A DNA stretch of 64,000 nt, taken from the NCBI RefSeq assembly GCF_014055025.1, contig NZ_CP059571.1:1426001-1490000 (forward strand). The letters are read 5' to 3'. Below, piece by piece: positions 16,263 to 25,643 of the stretch. A program made the position numbers and the translations under genes. Positions within the stretch are counted from its first letter, which is position 1. Each line of letters opens with the position of its first letter. The stretch is from Neisseria bacilliformis. Lineage in GTDB: Bacteria; Pseudomonadota; Gammaproteobacteria; Burkholderiales; Neisseriaceae. The notes under the pieces were generated by a model. The model searched no databases. It was not told the DNA's origin and worked only from the letters and a program-made list of their open reading frames with translations.

Positions 16263-16619
16263 TTATTCGGCGGCTTCTTCCAAGAGCCACGCCTGCGCCT
16301 GCGCGGCGTCGGTGAAGTATTTGGGGTGGGTTTGGGTGATCAGCTCGGAGATGAGGGCGGCGGATTTGATCCAGATATCGTCCACGATGACGGCGATGCG
16401 GCCGAAGTCGCGGTCGTGTTCGCGCACGAATTTGAGCTGCTCCCAGGCCATGTCGATGGTGAAGTCTTTGAGCAGGCTCAAATCCAGCAGCATATCGGGG
16501 CGGTGGACGCGGGCGGATGCGGCGATGACGGCCTGTTCGAGTTCGCGGAAGTCGTCCAGCGTGAATTCGTTGTAGAGGGCGACGTTCAAGCCGTAGTTTT
16601 GTTCGCGGATGGAGATCAT
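16263..16619 (-). CDS. SpoIIAA-like STAS/SEC14 domain protein
   Basis: A 118-residue soluble protein matching the SpoIIAA-like (DUF3478/STAS-SEC14) family in length and pattern: MISIREQNYGLNVALYNEFT, then RPDMLLDLSLLKDF, then GRIAVIVDDIWIK and YFTDAAQAQAWL. Members have a lipid-binding STAS-related fold; the physiological role is unknown. It sits between the DMT exporter gene (38 bases upstream) and the transglycosylase gene (24 bases downstream), suggesting a three-gene operon. The start is supported by AAAGGCTGA upstream. Confidence 0.8.
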   Translation of the reverse strand: MISIREQNYGLNVALYNEFTLDDFRELEQAVIAASARVHRPDMLLDLSLLKDFTIDMAWEQLKFVREHDRDFGRIAVIVDDIWIKSAALISELITQTHPKYFTDAAQAQAWLLEEAAE

Positions 16620-16657
16620 GGTTCAGCCTTTCTTTCTGGTTTGTACGCTTTACGGAT

Positions 16658-17530
16658 TTACTTTTTCAAGCCGCTCAAAATGCCGCTTGCAATAATGATA
16701 CCGATGCCCAGCCATTCCTGCCAGCCGATTTGTTCGCCGAAGAAGAAAATCCCGGCCAGCGTGGAGAAAACCACGGTAAGGTAGGCCAGCGCGGCAACGG
16801 TGAATTTGCGGCCGACGGCATAGGCGTGGGTCATGGCCAGCTGCGCCAGCACGGCGGTTGCACCCACAGCCAGCAGATAGGGCAGCGATTGCAGCGAGAG
16901 GCTGTGCCAGCCGGTGAGGGTGGCCAGTGCCGCGCCCATCGCCATGCCCACCAGCGAGAGGTAGAACACCACGCGCCAGGCCGGTTCGCCCAAGAGCGAG
17001 AGTTCGCGCACCTGCATGTACGCCCAGCCCGCCGCCAGCCCGCCGAACAGGCCGACCGCCGCCGCGCCTTCCTGTCCGGCGGAAAAGGAGGGTTTGAGCA
17101 GCAGCACCACGCCGGCGAAGCCCAAAAGCAAAACGGCCTGCGTGTAGCGGGAGATTTTTTCGCGCAGCACGAGGGCGGAGAGCACGGCGAGGAAGATGGA
17201 GGAGGTGTAGGCCAGGGTAACGCCGGTGGCCAGCGGCAGGTGCATCACGGCGTAAAAGCCGCAGGTCATGCCGACGGTGCCGCTGACGCTGCGGCTGAGG
17301 TGGCTTTTCAGGTGCGGCGTGGCGAAGGTTTTGCCCTGCGCTTTGGCCATGCCGCCGAGCACGGCGGCGGCGAACACCATGCGCCAGAAGACGAGTTCGC
17401 CGCTGCCCATGCCGAATTTCTGGTGGGCGGCTTTGATGGCGAGGTTCATCAGGGTGAAAAACAGCGCGGCGGCTATCATCCAGGCCGAGCCGATGAGTTC
17501 GCGTGTTTCTTGGCTGCGTGTGCGGTTCAT
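16658..17530 (-). CDS. EamA/DMT-superfamily membrane transporter (second copy)
   Basis: A 290-residue membrane protein with ten hydrophobic segments in two EamA repeats (WMIAAALFFTLMNLAIKAA at the start; VVFSTLAGIFFFGEQIGW near the end). The group resembles S-adenosylmethionine or amino-acid-derivative exporters, but substrate cannot be assigned. ATG 17530 (MNRTRSQETREL) is preferred because the open frame upstream merely reads through a DUS pair. First gene of a probable operon with the STAS and transglycosylase genes. Confidence 0.86.
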   Translation of the reverse strand: MNRTRSQETRELIGSAWMIAAALFFTLMNLAIKAAHQKFGMGSGELVFWRMVFAAAVLGGMAKAQGKTFATPHLKSHLSRSVSGTVGMTCGFYAVMHLPLATGVTLAYTSSIFLAVLSALVLREKISRYTQAVLLLGFAGVVLLLKPSFSAGQEGAAAVGLFGGLAAGWAYMQVRELSLLGEPAWRVVFYLSLVGMAMGAALATLTGWHSLSLQSLPYLLAVGATAVLAQLAMTHAYAVGRKFTVAALAYLTVVFSTLAGIFFFGEQIGWQEWLGIGIIIASGILSGLKK

Positions 17531-17548
17531 GTTTTTGCTTTGCGGCGC

Positions 17549-17638
17549 AGAGGCCGTCTGAAAATCTGAAAAAGGGCGGGAGGCCGTATGAACGCGCGGC
17601 TTCAACGAAGTTAAAAACCGGTTTTCAGACGGCCTCAA
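17549..17638 (-). terminator. DUS inverted pair after the MAPEG gene
   Basis: A DUS at 17550 and an inverted DUS at 17622-17635 bracket a degenerate copy (AGGCCGTATGAA) at 17581; the pair lies just past the MAPEG stop. Confidence 0.5.
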
Positions 17639-17657
17639 TACGCCATGTCGGCACGCC

Positions 17658-18044
17658 TTATGCGGCGGCGATGAACAGCGCGATGATGCAGACGAAACCC
17701 ACGCCCCACACCGCCGAGCGCAGGCGTGCTTCGCCGGCGATGTAGCACAGGCAGAACAGGATGCGCGAAATCACGAACAGCACCGCCCAGAAATTGACCG
17801 CCGCCTGCGACGCGCCGCCTGTGGCGTGGGCGATAATCACGGCGGCGGCGAAAGGGGCGAAGGTTTCATAGCCGTTTTGCTGGGCGGCGTTGGCGCGTGC
17901 GGCCGCGCCTTCGGTTTGCGCCAGAAACGCGCGCGGGTTGCCGTTGTCGCGCTTGAAGTCGAAGCCGCCACGCTTTTTGGCGTACATCGCGCAGAAAATC
18001 GGGAGCAGGGCGGCAAAGAGCACGCACCAGTAGGCGAGGGTCAT
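17658..18044 (-). CDS. MAPEG-family membrane protein
   Basis: A 128-residue, four-helix membrane protein of the MAPEG superfamily (bacterial branch related to microsomal glutathione S-transferases). Typical features are the N-terminal helix LAYWCVLFAALLPIFCAMYA, the loop RDNGNPRAFL, the motif AAQQNGYETFAPFAAAVIIA and two C-terminal helices. ATG 18044 is chosen because a -10 element at 18081 excludes longer frames and AAAGGACAC precedes it. Enzymatic activity of such bacterial members is mostly unproven. Confidence 0.87.
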   Translation of the reverse strand: MTLAYWCVLFAALLPIFCAMYAKKRGGFDFKRDNGNPRAFLAQTEGAAARANAAQQNGYETFAPFAAAVIIAHATGGASQAAVNFWAVLFVISRILFCLCYIAGEARLRSAVWGVGFVCIIALFIAAA

Positions 18045-18080
18045 TGTGTGTCCTTTCGGTTTGCGGTGGAAAAGGGCGGC

Positions 18081-18086
18081 ATTATA
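18081..18086 (-). promoter_or_regulatory. -10 element of the MAPEG gene
   Basis: TATAAT followed by GCCGCCC on the minus strand, 37 bases before the ATG. Confidence 0.55.
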
Positions 18087-18395
18087 CAGCGGGGCAGGGT
18101 GGCGGGGCGGCTTGTCTGCACAAAAAACAGGCAGCGGCGGAATTTGTCGGCGGATGAAGGGCATGGGCGGCTTGTCCACAGCAAATCCACGGCACTCTGC
18201 CGCGTTTCGGAGGATAAGGGCGGGGCAGGGGGCATGTTTCAGACGGCCTGATGCGCCTTATCCCGCGCTGCGCGGCAAAACGGCGTGGATTGTTTGTGGA
18301 AAAACCGCCTTGGCGGCTGATTTGGCGGAAGATTCCGATGCTGCCTGTTTTTTGTGCAGGCTGCGAATTTGAATTTGAAACCGCATGCGTGGCGC

Positions 18396-18483
18396 AGGTC
18401 GGGCATTGATGCCCGACAAACACGGAATCTGTTTATCCCAATATGCCGCAAATTGAAAACGTCGGGCATCAATGCCCGACCTG
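18396..18483. repeat. Family B REP pair
   Basis: GTCGGGCATTGATGCCCGAC (18398-18417) and GTCGGGCATCAATGCCCGAC (18461-18480) are 20-bp palindromes 43 bases apart, each flanked by CAGG or CCTG. Confidence 0.75.
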
Positions 18484-18789
18484 CTTAACTACCTGTTTTT
18501 TTGTGCAGGTCGCCCTCGAATACCGTGTATCTGCGCTGGAATGGCGACACGGATGTAGGGTGTGTGCCGCAGGCACGCACGCGGTGGCGGGCAAGCGGAA
18601 TGCCGTCTGAAAAGGCGGCAGCGGCTGTTGGCGAACCGCAAACCGCGTGCGTGGCAGAGCCACACACCCTACGTACCTGCTTAACGGCAGAGGCCGTCTG
18701 AAAATCCGTAAAACAGGTTTTGGCTGCGCCGAAGCCGCGCTTTCAAACGGCCTCCCATCCCGTTCGGGCAGCCCGTGCCCCGTCTCGGC

Positions 18790-18795
18790 TATAAT
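18790..18795 (+). promoter_or_regulatory. -10 element of the CdsA-like gene
   Basis: TATAAT followed by GCCGC, 32 bases before the ATG at 18827. Confidence 0.55.
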
Positions 18796-18826
18796 GCCGC
18801 TTTTTTCGCAACCGCCGGGAGCCGCC

Positions 18827-19792
18827 ATGTCTGCCATTCCCCTGATTGCCGCCGCCGGACTCGTGCCGCAGGCCGGCCGGATTTTCGCCGCCGTGTTCGC
18901 CGCGCTGGCCGCCGCCTCGCTGGTGGGGCAGTGGCTCAAACGCAAAAAAGGCGCGGGCAACGCCGTCATCGCCAACCTCAACGCCCGCATTTACGCCTGG
19001 TGGCTGATGACGCTGGTGCTGCTGGCGGCGTTCTGGTTCGGAAAAACCGGCGCGGTGGTGCTGTTTTTCCTGATTTCCTTCGCCGCGCTGCGCGAATTCA
19101 TGACCCTGATCTACCGCCGCCGCTGCGACTATTACAGCATGGCGGCCTGTTTTTACGTGCTGCTGCCGGTGCAGTACTGGCTGGTGTGGCGCGAGTGGTA
19201 CGGCCTGTTTGCCATCTTCATCCCGATGTACGGCTTCCTGCTGCTGCCCATCATCACCGGCCTGAGCGGCCAAACCGAAGACTTCCTCGCCCGCGCGGCC
19301 AAAACGCAGTGGATGGCGATGATCTGCATCTTCTGCCTCTCGCACGTGCCCGCGCTGATGTTTCTGCATTTGGACGGCTTCAACAGCGAAAACAACATCC
19401 TGCTGCCGATGTTCCTGATTGCCGTGGTGCAGGCTTCCGACGTGCTGCAATACATCTGGGGCAAGCTGATAGGCGGGCCGAAAATCATGCCCGCGCTCTC
19501 GCCCTCGAAAACCGTGTCCGGCACAGTGGGCGGCATCGCCTCCGCCACCGCGCTCGCCGCGCTGCTCGCGCCGATAACGCCCTTCACCCACGCCCAGGCC
19601 GCCTTGTTCGGCCTCCTGATCTGCCTGATGGGCTTTTTCGGCGGACTGGTGATGTCGGCCATCAAGCGCGACTACGGCGTGAAAGACTGGGGCAGCATGA
19701 TCAGCGGCCACGGCGGCATGCTCGACCGCGTCGATTCCGTCTGCTTCGCCGCGCCGGTGTTTTTCCATTTCCTACGCTATTTTTGGAGCTGA
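18827..19792 (+). CDS. Phosphatidate cytidylyltransferase-like (CdsA family) membrane protein
   Basis: A 321-residue polytopic membrane protein of the CTP-transferase 1 family, related to CdsA, which makes CDP-diacylglycerol from phosphatidic acid and CTP. The C-terminal signature is recognisable: DVLQYIWGKLIGGPKIMPAL followed by SPSKTVSGTVGG and DWGSMISGHGGMLDRVDS, including the SPSKT and GHGGMLDRVD elements. It has about eight transmembrane helices. ATG 18827 is used because the -10 lies at 18790. Neisseria also encodes a separate canonical CdsA, so this could be a paralogue with a different lipid substrate. Confidence 0.85.
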   Translation: MSAIPLIAAAGLVPQAGRIFAAVFAALAAASLVGQWLKRKKGAGNAVIANLNARIYAWWLMTLVLLAAFWFGKTGAVVLFFLISFAALREFMTLIYRRRCDYYSMAACFYVLLPVQYWLVWREWYGLFAIFIPMYGFLLLPIITGLSGQTEDFLARAAKTQWMAMICIFCLSHVPALMFLHLDGFNSENNILLPMFLIAVVQASDVLQYIWGKLIGGPKIMPALSPSKTVSGTVGGIASATALAALLAPITPFTHAQAALFGLLICLMGFFGGLVMSAIKRDYGVKDWGSMISGHGGMLDRVDSVCFAAPVFFHFLRYFWS

Positions 19793-19831
19793 GGCCGTCT
19801 GAAACCGTATTTTGTGTTTTTCAGACGGCCT
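19792..19831 (+). terminator. DUS inverted-repeat terminator of the CdsA-like gene
   Basis: AGGCCGTCTGAAA begins at the last base of the stop codon and faces TTTCAGACGGCCT at 19819-19831. Confidence 0.65.
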
Positions 19832-20062
19832 GTTCCCCCGCCGCCCTTGAAGCGGGCGCGGCACGCGGCGATAATCCCGCCTTACCCGTTTTAACAAAAC
19901 GCAGGCAAACCCCGCGCCGCCAATGTAGGGCGTGTGGCGCAGCCACGCACGCGGCTTCTACTCTACGGCAGCATATTTTCAGACGGCCTCTGCGGCTTTA
20001 TCACGTTTAGTTAGAGGCCGTCTGAAAACCACGTTCCAACACCCGCACACAAAGGAAAAAAC

Positions 20063-21292
20063 ATGAGCGCAACCCTCACTGCCCCCGAACTCTGCCGCGT
20101 GCGCACCGTAACCGCCTTTGCCACCCTGCCGCCCGACAGCACACAATGGCAAGCGGTTTTGGCCGATGCCGAACAACAATGCCGCACCCTCGCCGCCGCT
20201 TTTCAGACGGCCGGCTACACCGTCCAAACCCTGCGCATCGTCGCCAACCCCTTCGGCGAATACCTCGACACAAGCAGCCCCGCCGCCGCCAAAGCCGGCC
20301 TCAGTGCCATCCGCGCCATCCTCAACAGCTTGGGCAGCAGTGGCCTACGCATCCGCTTTGCCGCCGGCGAAGCCCGCAACCCCGCCGAAATCGCCCTCCT
20401 GCCCGAACTCATCCGCGAATTCGGCGACCTGTGCAACGCCTGCGTCAACATCCGAGCCGACGAAAACGGTCTGCCCGACAACGAAACCATCCTCCGCTGC
20501 GCCGAAGCCGTCCGCCAAACCGCCCTGGCCGCCCCGCGCGGCGAAGGCAACTTCAACTTCACCGTCAACTTCAACTGCCCGCCGCTCATCCCCTACTTCC
20601 CCGCCGGCTACCACCGCAGCGAAAACGGCAACTGCCTCGTCGTCGGCCTCGAAACCCCCGATCTGCTCGCCGACGCCCTGCGCACCCTGCACAACCGCCC
20701 CGAAGAACACACCGCCTATTTTCAGACGGCCTACACCGCCATGCGCGACGCCCTGCAGCACCACACAAACCGCATCCACACCACCGCCGCCCAAACCACC
20801 CTCGGCAGCGGCTGGACATACGCCGGCATCGACACCTCCGCCGCCCCCTCGAAAAACTGCACCTCCATGGCCGAAATCTACCGCCTGCTGCGCGTCCCCC
20901 ACTTCGGCGCGGCCGGCACAGTCGAAGCCTCCGCCTTGCTTACCCGCGTGTTCAAATCGCAAAACGTCCCCATGCAGGGCTTCTGCGGCCTCATGCTCGC
21001 CCCCACCGAAGACGAAGGACTCGCCCAAGCCGCCCGCGAAGGCCGCTTCGACATCCGCGCCCTGCTCACATACAGCAGCGTCTGCGGCATCGGCCTCGAC
21101 ACCGTCCCCATCCCCGGCGACACCCTGCCCGAAAAAACCGCAGCCCTCATGCGCGACACCGCCGTCATGGCCTACCGCCTCGGCAAACCCCTCACCGTCC
21201 GCCTCTTCCCCATCCCCGGCAAGCGGGCAGGGCAGCACACCGCCTTTGAAAGCGGCGACCTGTGCGACTGCGCCATCCTGGCCGTGCCCTAA
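20063..21292 (+). CDS. DUF711 family protein
   Basis: A 409-residue cytosolic protein of the DUF711 (UPF0210-related) family, whose function is unknown although structures relate it to glycyl-radical-type folds. Recognisable stretches are CRVRTVTAFATLP at the start, GEGNFNFTVNFNCPPLIPYF, the motif GIDTSAAPSKNCTSM and GFCGLMLAPTEDEGLA. Two DUS copies are translated in frame as FQTA (near residues 50 and 222). ACAAAGGAAAAAAC is a good ribosome site. The gene stands alone between repeat-filled spacers. Confidence 0.82.
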   Translation: MSATLTAPELCRVRTVTAFATLPPDSTQWQAVLADAEQQCRTLAAAFQTAGYTVQTLRIVANPFGEYLDTSSPAAAKAGLSAIRAILNSLGSSGLRIRFAAGEARNPAEIALLPELIREFGDLCNACVNIRADENGLPDNETILRCAEAVRQTALAAPRGEGNFNFTVNFNCPPLIPYFPAGYHRSENGNCLVVGLETPDLLADALRTLHNRPEEHTAYFQTAYTAMRDALQHHTNRIHTTAAQTTLGSGWTYAGIDTSAAPSKNCTSMAEIYRLLRVPHFGAAGTVEASALLTRVFKSQNVPMQGFCGLMLAPTEDEGLAQAAREGRFDIRALLTYSSVCGIGLDTVPIPGDTLPEKTAALMRDTAVMAYRLGKPLTVRLFPIPGKRAGQHTAFESGDLCDCAILAVP

Positions 21293-21842
21293 ATAGCGGA
21301 GCAGGGTGTGTGGCACAAGCCACGCACGCGGTTTTTTTGTTTGAATAAGAAGGCACTGCTTCACCCGCAGCCACATATACTGGATAAAGATTAAAAGTAC
21401 CTATCGTAGGCTGGGCTTCAGCCCAGCTAACTCGATATTTTCACGATATTTTGCTGGGCTAAAAGCCCAGCCTACAATGGATAATTTTTATTTTGCTCCA
21501 CTATATTTTCAGACAGTAAGCGTAGCGTGGATCATACGTAGGGTGTGTCGCCCCGAGGCGACGCACGCGTTCTCTGCCACTCGGAGGCCGTCTGAAAACC
21601 CCGCAACATGATTTCAGACTGCCTTTGTGGCGCAAGCCACGCGCTCAGCCGCGCCCGGCTCTGCGGCTGTATTTCCGTATATTTTCAGACAGCCTCCACT
21701 ACGTTTCACATTTGAGGCCGTCTGAAAGCACAGCTCACAGCTTTAACGAAGTTAAAACCGCCAACCACATTGCGGAGCGTGTCGTCCGACGATACACGCG
21801 GCTTCCGCCCCGCAAGCAACCCAACCACCGAAAGGAAACCCC
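21293..21842. other. DUF711-pdxJ region: repeats
   Basis: Holds family C REPs (21302-21331 and 21538-21569), a Correia-like element (21376-21505), DUS copies at 21583 and 21715 and variant inverted copies AGACTGCC and AGACAGCC at about 21615 and 21683. No gene is visible. Confidence 0.6.
21376..21505. mobile_element. Correia-like miniature element with REP core (copy 2)
   Basis: A 130-bp segment begins TATACTGGATAAAGAT and ends TTTGCTCCACTATA. It encloses GTAGGCTGGGCTTCAGCCCAGC and its inverse, with the spacer AACTCGATATTTTCACGATA. The core palindrome has compensatory changes (CTGGGC for CCGGGC) on both arms relative to copies 1 and 3. Confidence 0.65.
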
Positions 21843-22568
21843 ATGCTCCTCGGCGTCAACATCGACCACGTCGCCACCCTGCGCAACGCACGCGGCACCA
21901 CCTACCCCAGCCCCCTCGAAGCCGCCCTCACCGCCGAAACCCACGGTGCCGACTACATCACCCTCCACCTGCGCGAAGACCGCCGCCACATCCGCGACGA
22001 CGACGTCGCCGCCATCGCCCGCACCGTGCGCACCCACATCAACCTCGAAATGGCACTCACCGAAGAAATGCTCGAACACGCCCTGCGCGTGCGCCCGCAA
22101 GACGTGTGCATCGTCCCCGAAAAACGGCAGGAAATCACCACCGAAGGCGGCCTCGACGTCATCGCCCTGCAACAAAAAATTGCCGACTACACACACCAAC
22201 TCACTGCTGCCGGCATCCGCGTCTCCCTCTTCATCGACCCCGACGAAACCCAAATCCAAGCCGCCCTCGACACCGGTGCGCCCGCCATCGAACTGCACAC
22301 CGGCGCATACGCCGACGCCCCCGCACACGAACGCCCCCGCCAACTGGCCAAAATAGAAGAGGCCGCATACTTCGCCTCCGAACGCGGCCTCACCGTCAAC
22401 GCCGGCCACGGCCTCAACATCCACAACGTCGCCCCCGTCGCCAAAATCCTGCCCATCGCCGAACTCAACATCGGCCACGCCCTTATCGCCCAATCCCTCT
22501 TCCTCGGCCTGCCCGCCGCCATCCGCCAAATGAAAGAAACCATCCACCGCGCCCGAAACGGGGTTTGA
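21843..22568 (+). CDS. pdxJ: Pyridoxine 5'-phosphate synthase
   Basis: Condenses 1-deoxyxylulose 5-phosphate with 3-amino-1-hydroxyacetone phosphate in DXP-dependent vitamin B6 synthesis. The 241-residue TIM-barrel product is full length, with the N-terminal signature [18 protein letters not shown], the active-site stretch [17 protein letters not shown] and C-terminal [30 protein letters not shown] precedes the ATG. Codon use is strongly C-biased at third positions like its neighbours. No pathway neighbour is present. Confidence 0.97.
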   Translation: MLLGVNIDHVATLRNARGTTYPSPLEAALTAETHGADYITLHLREDRRHIRDDDVAAIARTVRTHINLEMALTEEMLEHALRVRPQDVCIVPEKRQEITTEGGLDVIALQQKIADYTHQLTAAGIRVSLFIDPDETQIQAALDTGAPAIELHTGAYADAPAHERPRQLAKIEEAAYFASERGLTVNAGHGLNIHNVAPVAKILPIAELNIGHALIAQSLFLGLPAAIRQMKETIHRARNGV

Positions 22569-22882
22569 AAACATCTGTGGATTTGCCAAGCGGAAACCAC
22601 CAAAAACACCAGTCGGCAATACTGCCTAAAACTGTTAGCAAATACTGCTCGTGTTCTTGTTGGAAATGACTGAGACACAGAACCGTAATCAGCATATGCT
22701 GTAATTGTATCATACATCTACATATTCGCATAATTTATATTATGTTAAATTATTTGAGTAAGTTTTTGAATGCACAATCATGAATTGCAAGTGTCCAAAT
22801 CACAGTTACGTCTGGTAAAACGTCCTGACAACCTTTATGCTAGAATTCCGCCCCGTTTTTCAGCCTCCAAAACCAACCCGCC
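22569..22882. other. AT-rich spacer before guaA
   Basis: About 180 bases (22615-22800) are far richer in A+T than the rest of the window and hold no DUS. A perfect palindrome CAGCATATGCTG lies at 22690-22701. The guaA promoter follows. No ORF over 30 codons is convincing. Confidence 0.5.
22838..22846 (+). promoter_or_regulatory. Extended -10 promoter of guaA
   Basis: TGC-TAGAAT forms an extended -10 about 37 bases before the guaA ATG; no good -35. Confidence 0.5.
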
Positions 22883-24448
22883 ATGACCCAAGACAAAATC
22901 CTTATTCTCGACTTCGGTTCGCAAGTTACCCAGCTTATTGCCCGCCGCGTGCGCGAAGCCCATGTTTACTGCGAGCTGCATTCTTTCGATATGCCTTTGG
23001 ACGAAATCAAAGCCTTTAATCCGAAAGGCATTATCCTGTCCGGCGGCCCCAATTCCGTTTACGAATCCGACTATCAGGCCGACGTCGGCATTTTCGATTT
23101 GGGCATTCCCGTATTGGGCATCTGCTACGGCATGCAGTTTATGGCGCACCACCTCGGCGGCGAAGTCTCCCCCGGCAACCAGCGCGAGTTCGGTTACGCC
23201 CAAGTGAAAACCATCGACAGCGAGCTCACGCGCGGCCTTTCGGACGGCCAGCCCAACACGCTCGACGTGTGGATGAGCCACGGCGACAAAGTGTCCAAAC
23301 TGCCTGAAGGCTTCAGTATCATCGGCGACACGCCCTCCTGCCCGATTGCTATGATGGAAAACGCCGCCAAACAGTTTTACGGCATCCAGTTCCACCCCGA
23401 AGTAACCCACACCAAACAAGGCCGCGCCCTCATCAACCGCTTTGTGCTCGACATCTGCGCCGCCAAACCAAGCTGGACGATGCCCAACTACATCGACGAA
23501 GCCGTGGCCAAAATCCGCGAGCAGGTCGGCAGCGACGAAGTGATTTTGGGCTTGTCCGGCGGCGTCGATTCCTCCGTGGCCGCCGCGCTGATCCACCGCG
23601 CCATCGGCGACCAGCTCACCTGCGTGTTTGTCGATCACGGCCTGCTGCGCCAAAACGAAGGCAAAATGGTGATGGACATGTTTGCCCGCAACCTGGGCGT
23701 GCGCGTGATTCATGTTGACGCCGAAAAACAATTTCTCGACAAACTGGCCGGCGTTACCGACCCCGAGCGCAAGCGCAAAATCATCGGCGCGGAATTTATC
23801 GAAGTATTTGATGCCGAAGAGAAAAAACTCACCAACGCCAAATGGCTGGCGCAAGGTACGATTTACCCCGACGTAATCGAATCCGCAGGTGCAAAAACCA
23901 AAAAAGCCCACGCCATCAAATCGCACCACAACGTCGGCGGCTTGCCCGAAAACATGAAGCTCAAGCTGCTCGAGCCGCTGCGCGATTTGTTTAAAGACGA
24001 AGTGCGCGAGTTGGGCGTCGCCCTCGGCCTGCCGCGCGAAATGGTGTACCGCCATCCTTTCCCCGGCCCCGGTTTGGGCGTGCGCATTTTGGGCGAAGTG
24101 AAAAAAGAATACGCCGACCTGCTGCGTCAGGCCGACGACATTTTCATTCAGGAACTGCGTAACACCGCCGACGAAAACGGCACATCATGGTACGACCTTA
24201 CCAGTCAGGCCTTTGCCGTGTTCCTGCCCGTGAAGTCCGTGGGCGTGATGGGCGACGGCCGCACCTATGATTATGTGGTCGCCCTGCGCGCCGTGGTTAC
24301 CAGCGATTTTATGACCGCACACTGGGCAGAGCTGCCTTATTCGTTGCTCGGCCGCGTGTCCAACCGCATCATCAACGAAGTGAAGGGCATCAACCGCGTG
24401 GTGTACGACGTGAGCGGCAAACCGCCTGCCACGATTGAATGGGAGTAA
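22883..24448 (+). CDS. guaA: GMP synthase (glutamine-hydrolysing)
   Basis: Converts XMP to GMP using glutamine and ATP. The 521-residue product has an N-terminal class I glutamine amidotransferase domain with nucleophile C81 in GICYGMQ and the His-Glu pair in [11 protein letters not shown], an ATP pyrophosphatase domain with PP-loop [10 protein letters not shown] near 223, and the C-terminal dimerisation domain ending in [10 protein letters not shown]. All family elements are present and the length is normal. Codon use is less GC-biased than in pdxJ next door. A short DUS hairpin follows. Confidence 0.98.
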   Translation: MTQDKILILDFGSQVTQLIARRVREAHVYCELHSFDMPLDEIKAFNPKGIILSGGPNSVYESDYQADVGIFDLGIPVLGICYGMQFMAHHLGGEVSPGNQREFGYAQVKTIDSELTRGLSDGQPNTLDVWMSHGDKVSKLPEGFSIIGDTPSCPIAMMENAAKQFYGIQFHPEVTHTKQGRALINRFVLDICAAKPSWTMPNYIDEAVAKIREQVGSDEVILGLSGGVDSSVAAALIHRAIGDQLTCVFVDHGLLRQNEGKMVMDMFARNLGVRVIHVDAEKQFLDKLAGVTDPERKRKIIGAEFIEVFDAEEKKLTNAKWLAQGTIYPDVIESAGAKTKKAHAIKSHHNVGGLPENMKLKLLEPLRDLFKDEVRELGVALGLPREMVYRHPFPGPGLGVRILGEVKKEYADLLRQADDIFIQELRNTADENGTSWYDLTSQAFAVFLPVKSVGVMGDGRTYDYVVALRAVVTSDFMTAHWAELPYSLLGRVSNRIINEVKGINRVVYDVSGKPPATIEWE

Positions 24449-24506
24449 AAACTTGCATTTTTATTGTTTTTTTCTGCACACGTAGGTTTGGTGAATTATC
24501 GGCAAT

Positions 24507-24534
24507 AGGCCGTCTGAAACTTTTCAGACGGCCT
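24507..24534 (+). terminator. DUS hairpin between guaA and the small hypothetical gene
   Basis: Two complete 12-mer DUS arms with a 4-base loop; it can serve convergent guaA and the minus-strand gene ending at 24541. Confidence 0.75.
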
Positions 24535-24540
24535 TATGCT

Positions 24541-24777
24541 TTATGCAGGATGCAGGATTTTTGTCAGATATTTCCAGTCGATTCTGCGGGTATGGCCGAT
24601 GTGCCATTTGCCACAATGGCACAGGTAGGCGCGTACGGCGGCGGCGCGGACGTTGCCGTTGCGTTCGTTGTATGAGCGCATGGAATGTATGGTAGCCAGT
24701 GCGGCCTCTCTGCCGGCGTAGCCGATTTTTCCGTCGCACATGCGCACTTTGCGTTGTTGCAGGGTTTTCTTGGCCAT
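24541..24777 (-). CDS. Small hypothetical protein with CxC and H motif
   Basis: A 78-residue basic protein (MAKKTLQQRKVRMCDGKIGY...) not assigned to a family. The centre has RAYLCHCGKWHIGH, a C-x-C-x3-H-x3-H arrangement that could bind zinc; similar short basic proteins occur in phages and plasmids. ATG 24777 is preferred because GGAG lies 8 bases upstream on the minus strand, whereas the longer alternative would begin with GTG inside that site. It has its own terminator hairpin on the 3' side and no operon partner. Confidence 0.6.
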   Translation of the reverse strand: MAKKTLQQRKVRMCDGKIGYAGREAALATIHSMRSYNERNGNVRAAAVRAYLCHCGKWHIGHTRRIDWKYLTKILHPA

Positions 24778-24858
24778 TTTTTCTCCTTTCACGATGTTGT
24801 GCCAGTATAAAACGCTATACGAAAGGTTTTCAATCAGAAAAGAAGTCCAGAGGCAAAC

Positions 24859-24899
24859 AGGCCGTCTGAAAAAGCGGATTTCGTTTTTTCAGACGGCCT
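24859..24899. terminator. DUS inverted pair downstream of trxA
   Basis: AGGCCGTCTGAAAAA faces TTTTTTCAGACGGCCT with a 10-base loop. It lies beyond the trxA terminator and upstream of the small hypothetical gene. Confidence 0.55.
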
Positions 24900-24946
24900 T
24901 GGCGGCGCAGAGCGTGCGCCATTATCACGACATGCCCCGCAAACGT

Positions 24947-24978
24947 AAAAAGCCGCCCGATAACGAGGCGGCTTTTTT
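24947..24978 (-). terminator. Intrinsic terminator of trxA
   Basis: AAAAAGCCGCC/GGCGGCTTTTTT arms with a 9-base loop and T-run on both strands; no DUS. Confidence 0.85.
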
Positions 24979-24990
24979 ATTTCCTGCAAA

Positions 24991-25320
24991 TCAAATCGAT
25001 GCGTTGATAAAGGCGGTGAGCTGGCCTTTGGCCAGTGCGCCGACTTTGGTGGCGGTGTTTTGGCCGTCTTTGAACACCATCAGCGTGGGTATGCCGCGCA
25101 CGCCGAATTTGGCGGGGGTTTGTTCGTTTTCGTCGATGTTGATTTTGACGATTTTCAGACGGCCCTGGTATTCGGCGGCGACTTCGTCGAGAATGGGGGC
25201 GATCATTTTGCAGGGGCCGCACCAGGGAGCCCAAAAGTCCAGCAGGACGGGGATGTCGGAGTTCAACACGTCCTGCTCGAAGTTTACGTCGGTGGTGTGG
25301 ATGATCAGTTCGCTGCTCAT
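24991..25320 (-). CDS. trxA: Thioredoxin
   Basis: Cytosolic protein disulfide reductase. The 109-residue product has the active site WCGPC (C34, C37) after VLLDFWAP, the buried Asp26-type residue in LLDFW, and the cis-Pro motif GIPTLMVF. Full length. A DUS is translated in frame as GRLK in QGRLKIVKI, a position where the sequence fits thioredoxin well. ATG 25320 follows AAAGGACAC on the minus strand. Ends at a strong GC-rich terminator. Confidence 0.98.
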   Translation of the reverse strand: MSSELIIHTTDVNFEQDVLNSDIPVLLDFWAPWCGPCKMIAPILDEVAAEYQGRLKIVKINIDENEQTPAKFGVRGIPTLMVFKDGQNTATKVGALAKGQLTAFINASI

Positions 25321-25643
25321 AGTGTGTCCTTTTTCGGTTGTGGATGAAACAGGGCGGTAACATAGTGGATAAGGCGGCCGATTTCAAGGGTTGTTTGCGG
25401 GGATAGCGTGAAACAATGCGCAAGCGGGCATTTCCTGCCTGCCCATGCGTTTTTCAGACGGCCGTAAAAAGCGGCAACCACTAGGGCTGCCGAATACCTC
25501 AATCGGAGATTTGCGCTTCACAAACATACAGGCTCTGCGCCTGCACTCTGCCTGCACGGTTTGCGTCGTGCGGGCAAAGACGGGGTTTTCAGACGGCCTC
25601 TTGGGCAAAATACGCTGTGAGGCCGTCTGAAAACGTTTTTTGT
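25321..25643. other. trxA-aceA spacer
   Basis: Contains the trxA leader, an inverted DUS at 25455 and the DUS pair after aceA. A middle portion (25480-25575) has unremarkable sequence; nothing identifiable is seen. Confidence 0.5.
25585..25634 (-). terminator. DUS inverted pair after aceA
   Basis: GTTTTCAGACGGCCTC and GAGGCCGTCTGAAAAC are perfect 16-base arms with an 18-base loop, just past the aceA stop. Confidence 0.65.

Larger units (their letters stand above)
18045..18826. other. Long intergenic region with family B and C REPs
   Basis: This 782-base stretch between divergent genes holds an inverted DUS (18238), a paired family B REP (18396-18483), family C REPs at 18555-18584 and, inverted, 18643-18672, an AT-type DUS (18600-18611), a DUS at 18692 and a decayed inverted DUS (18743). 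No credible gene is visible. Confidence 0.6.
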
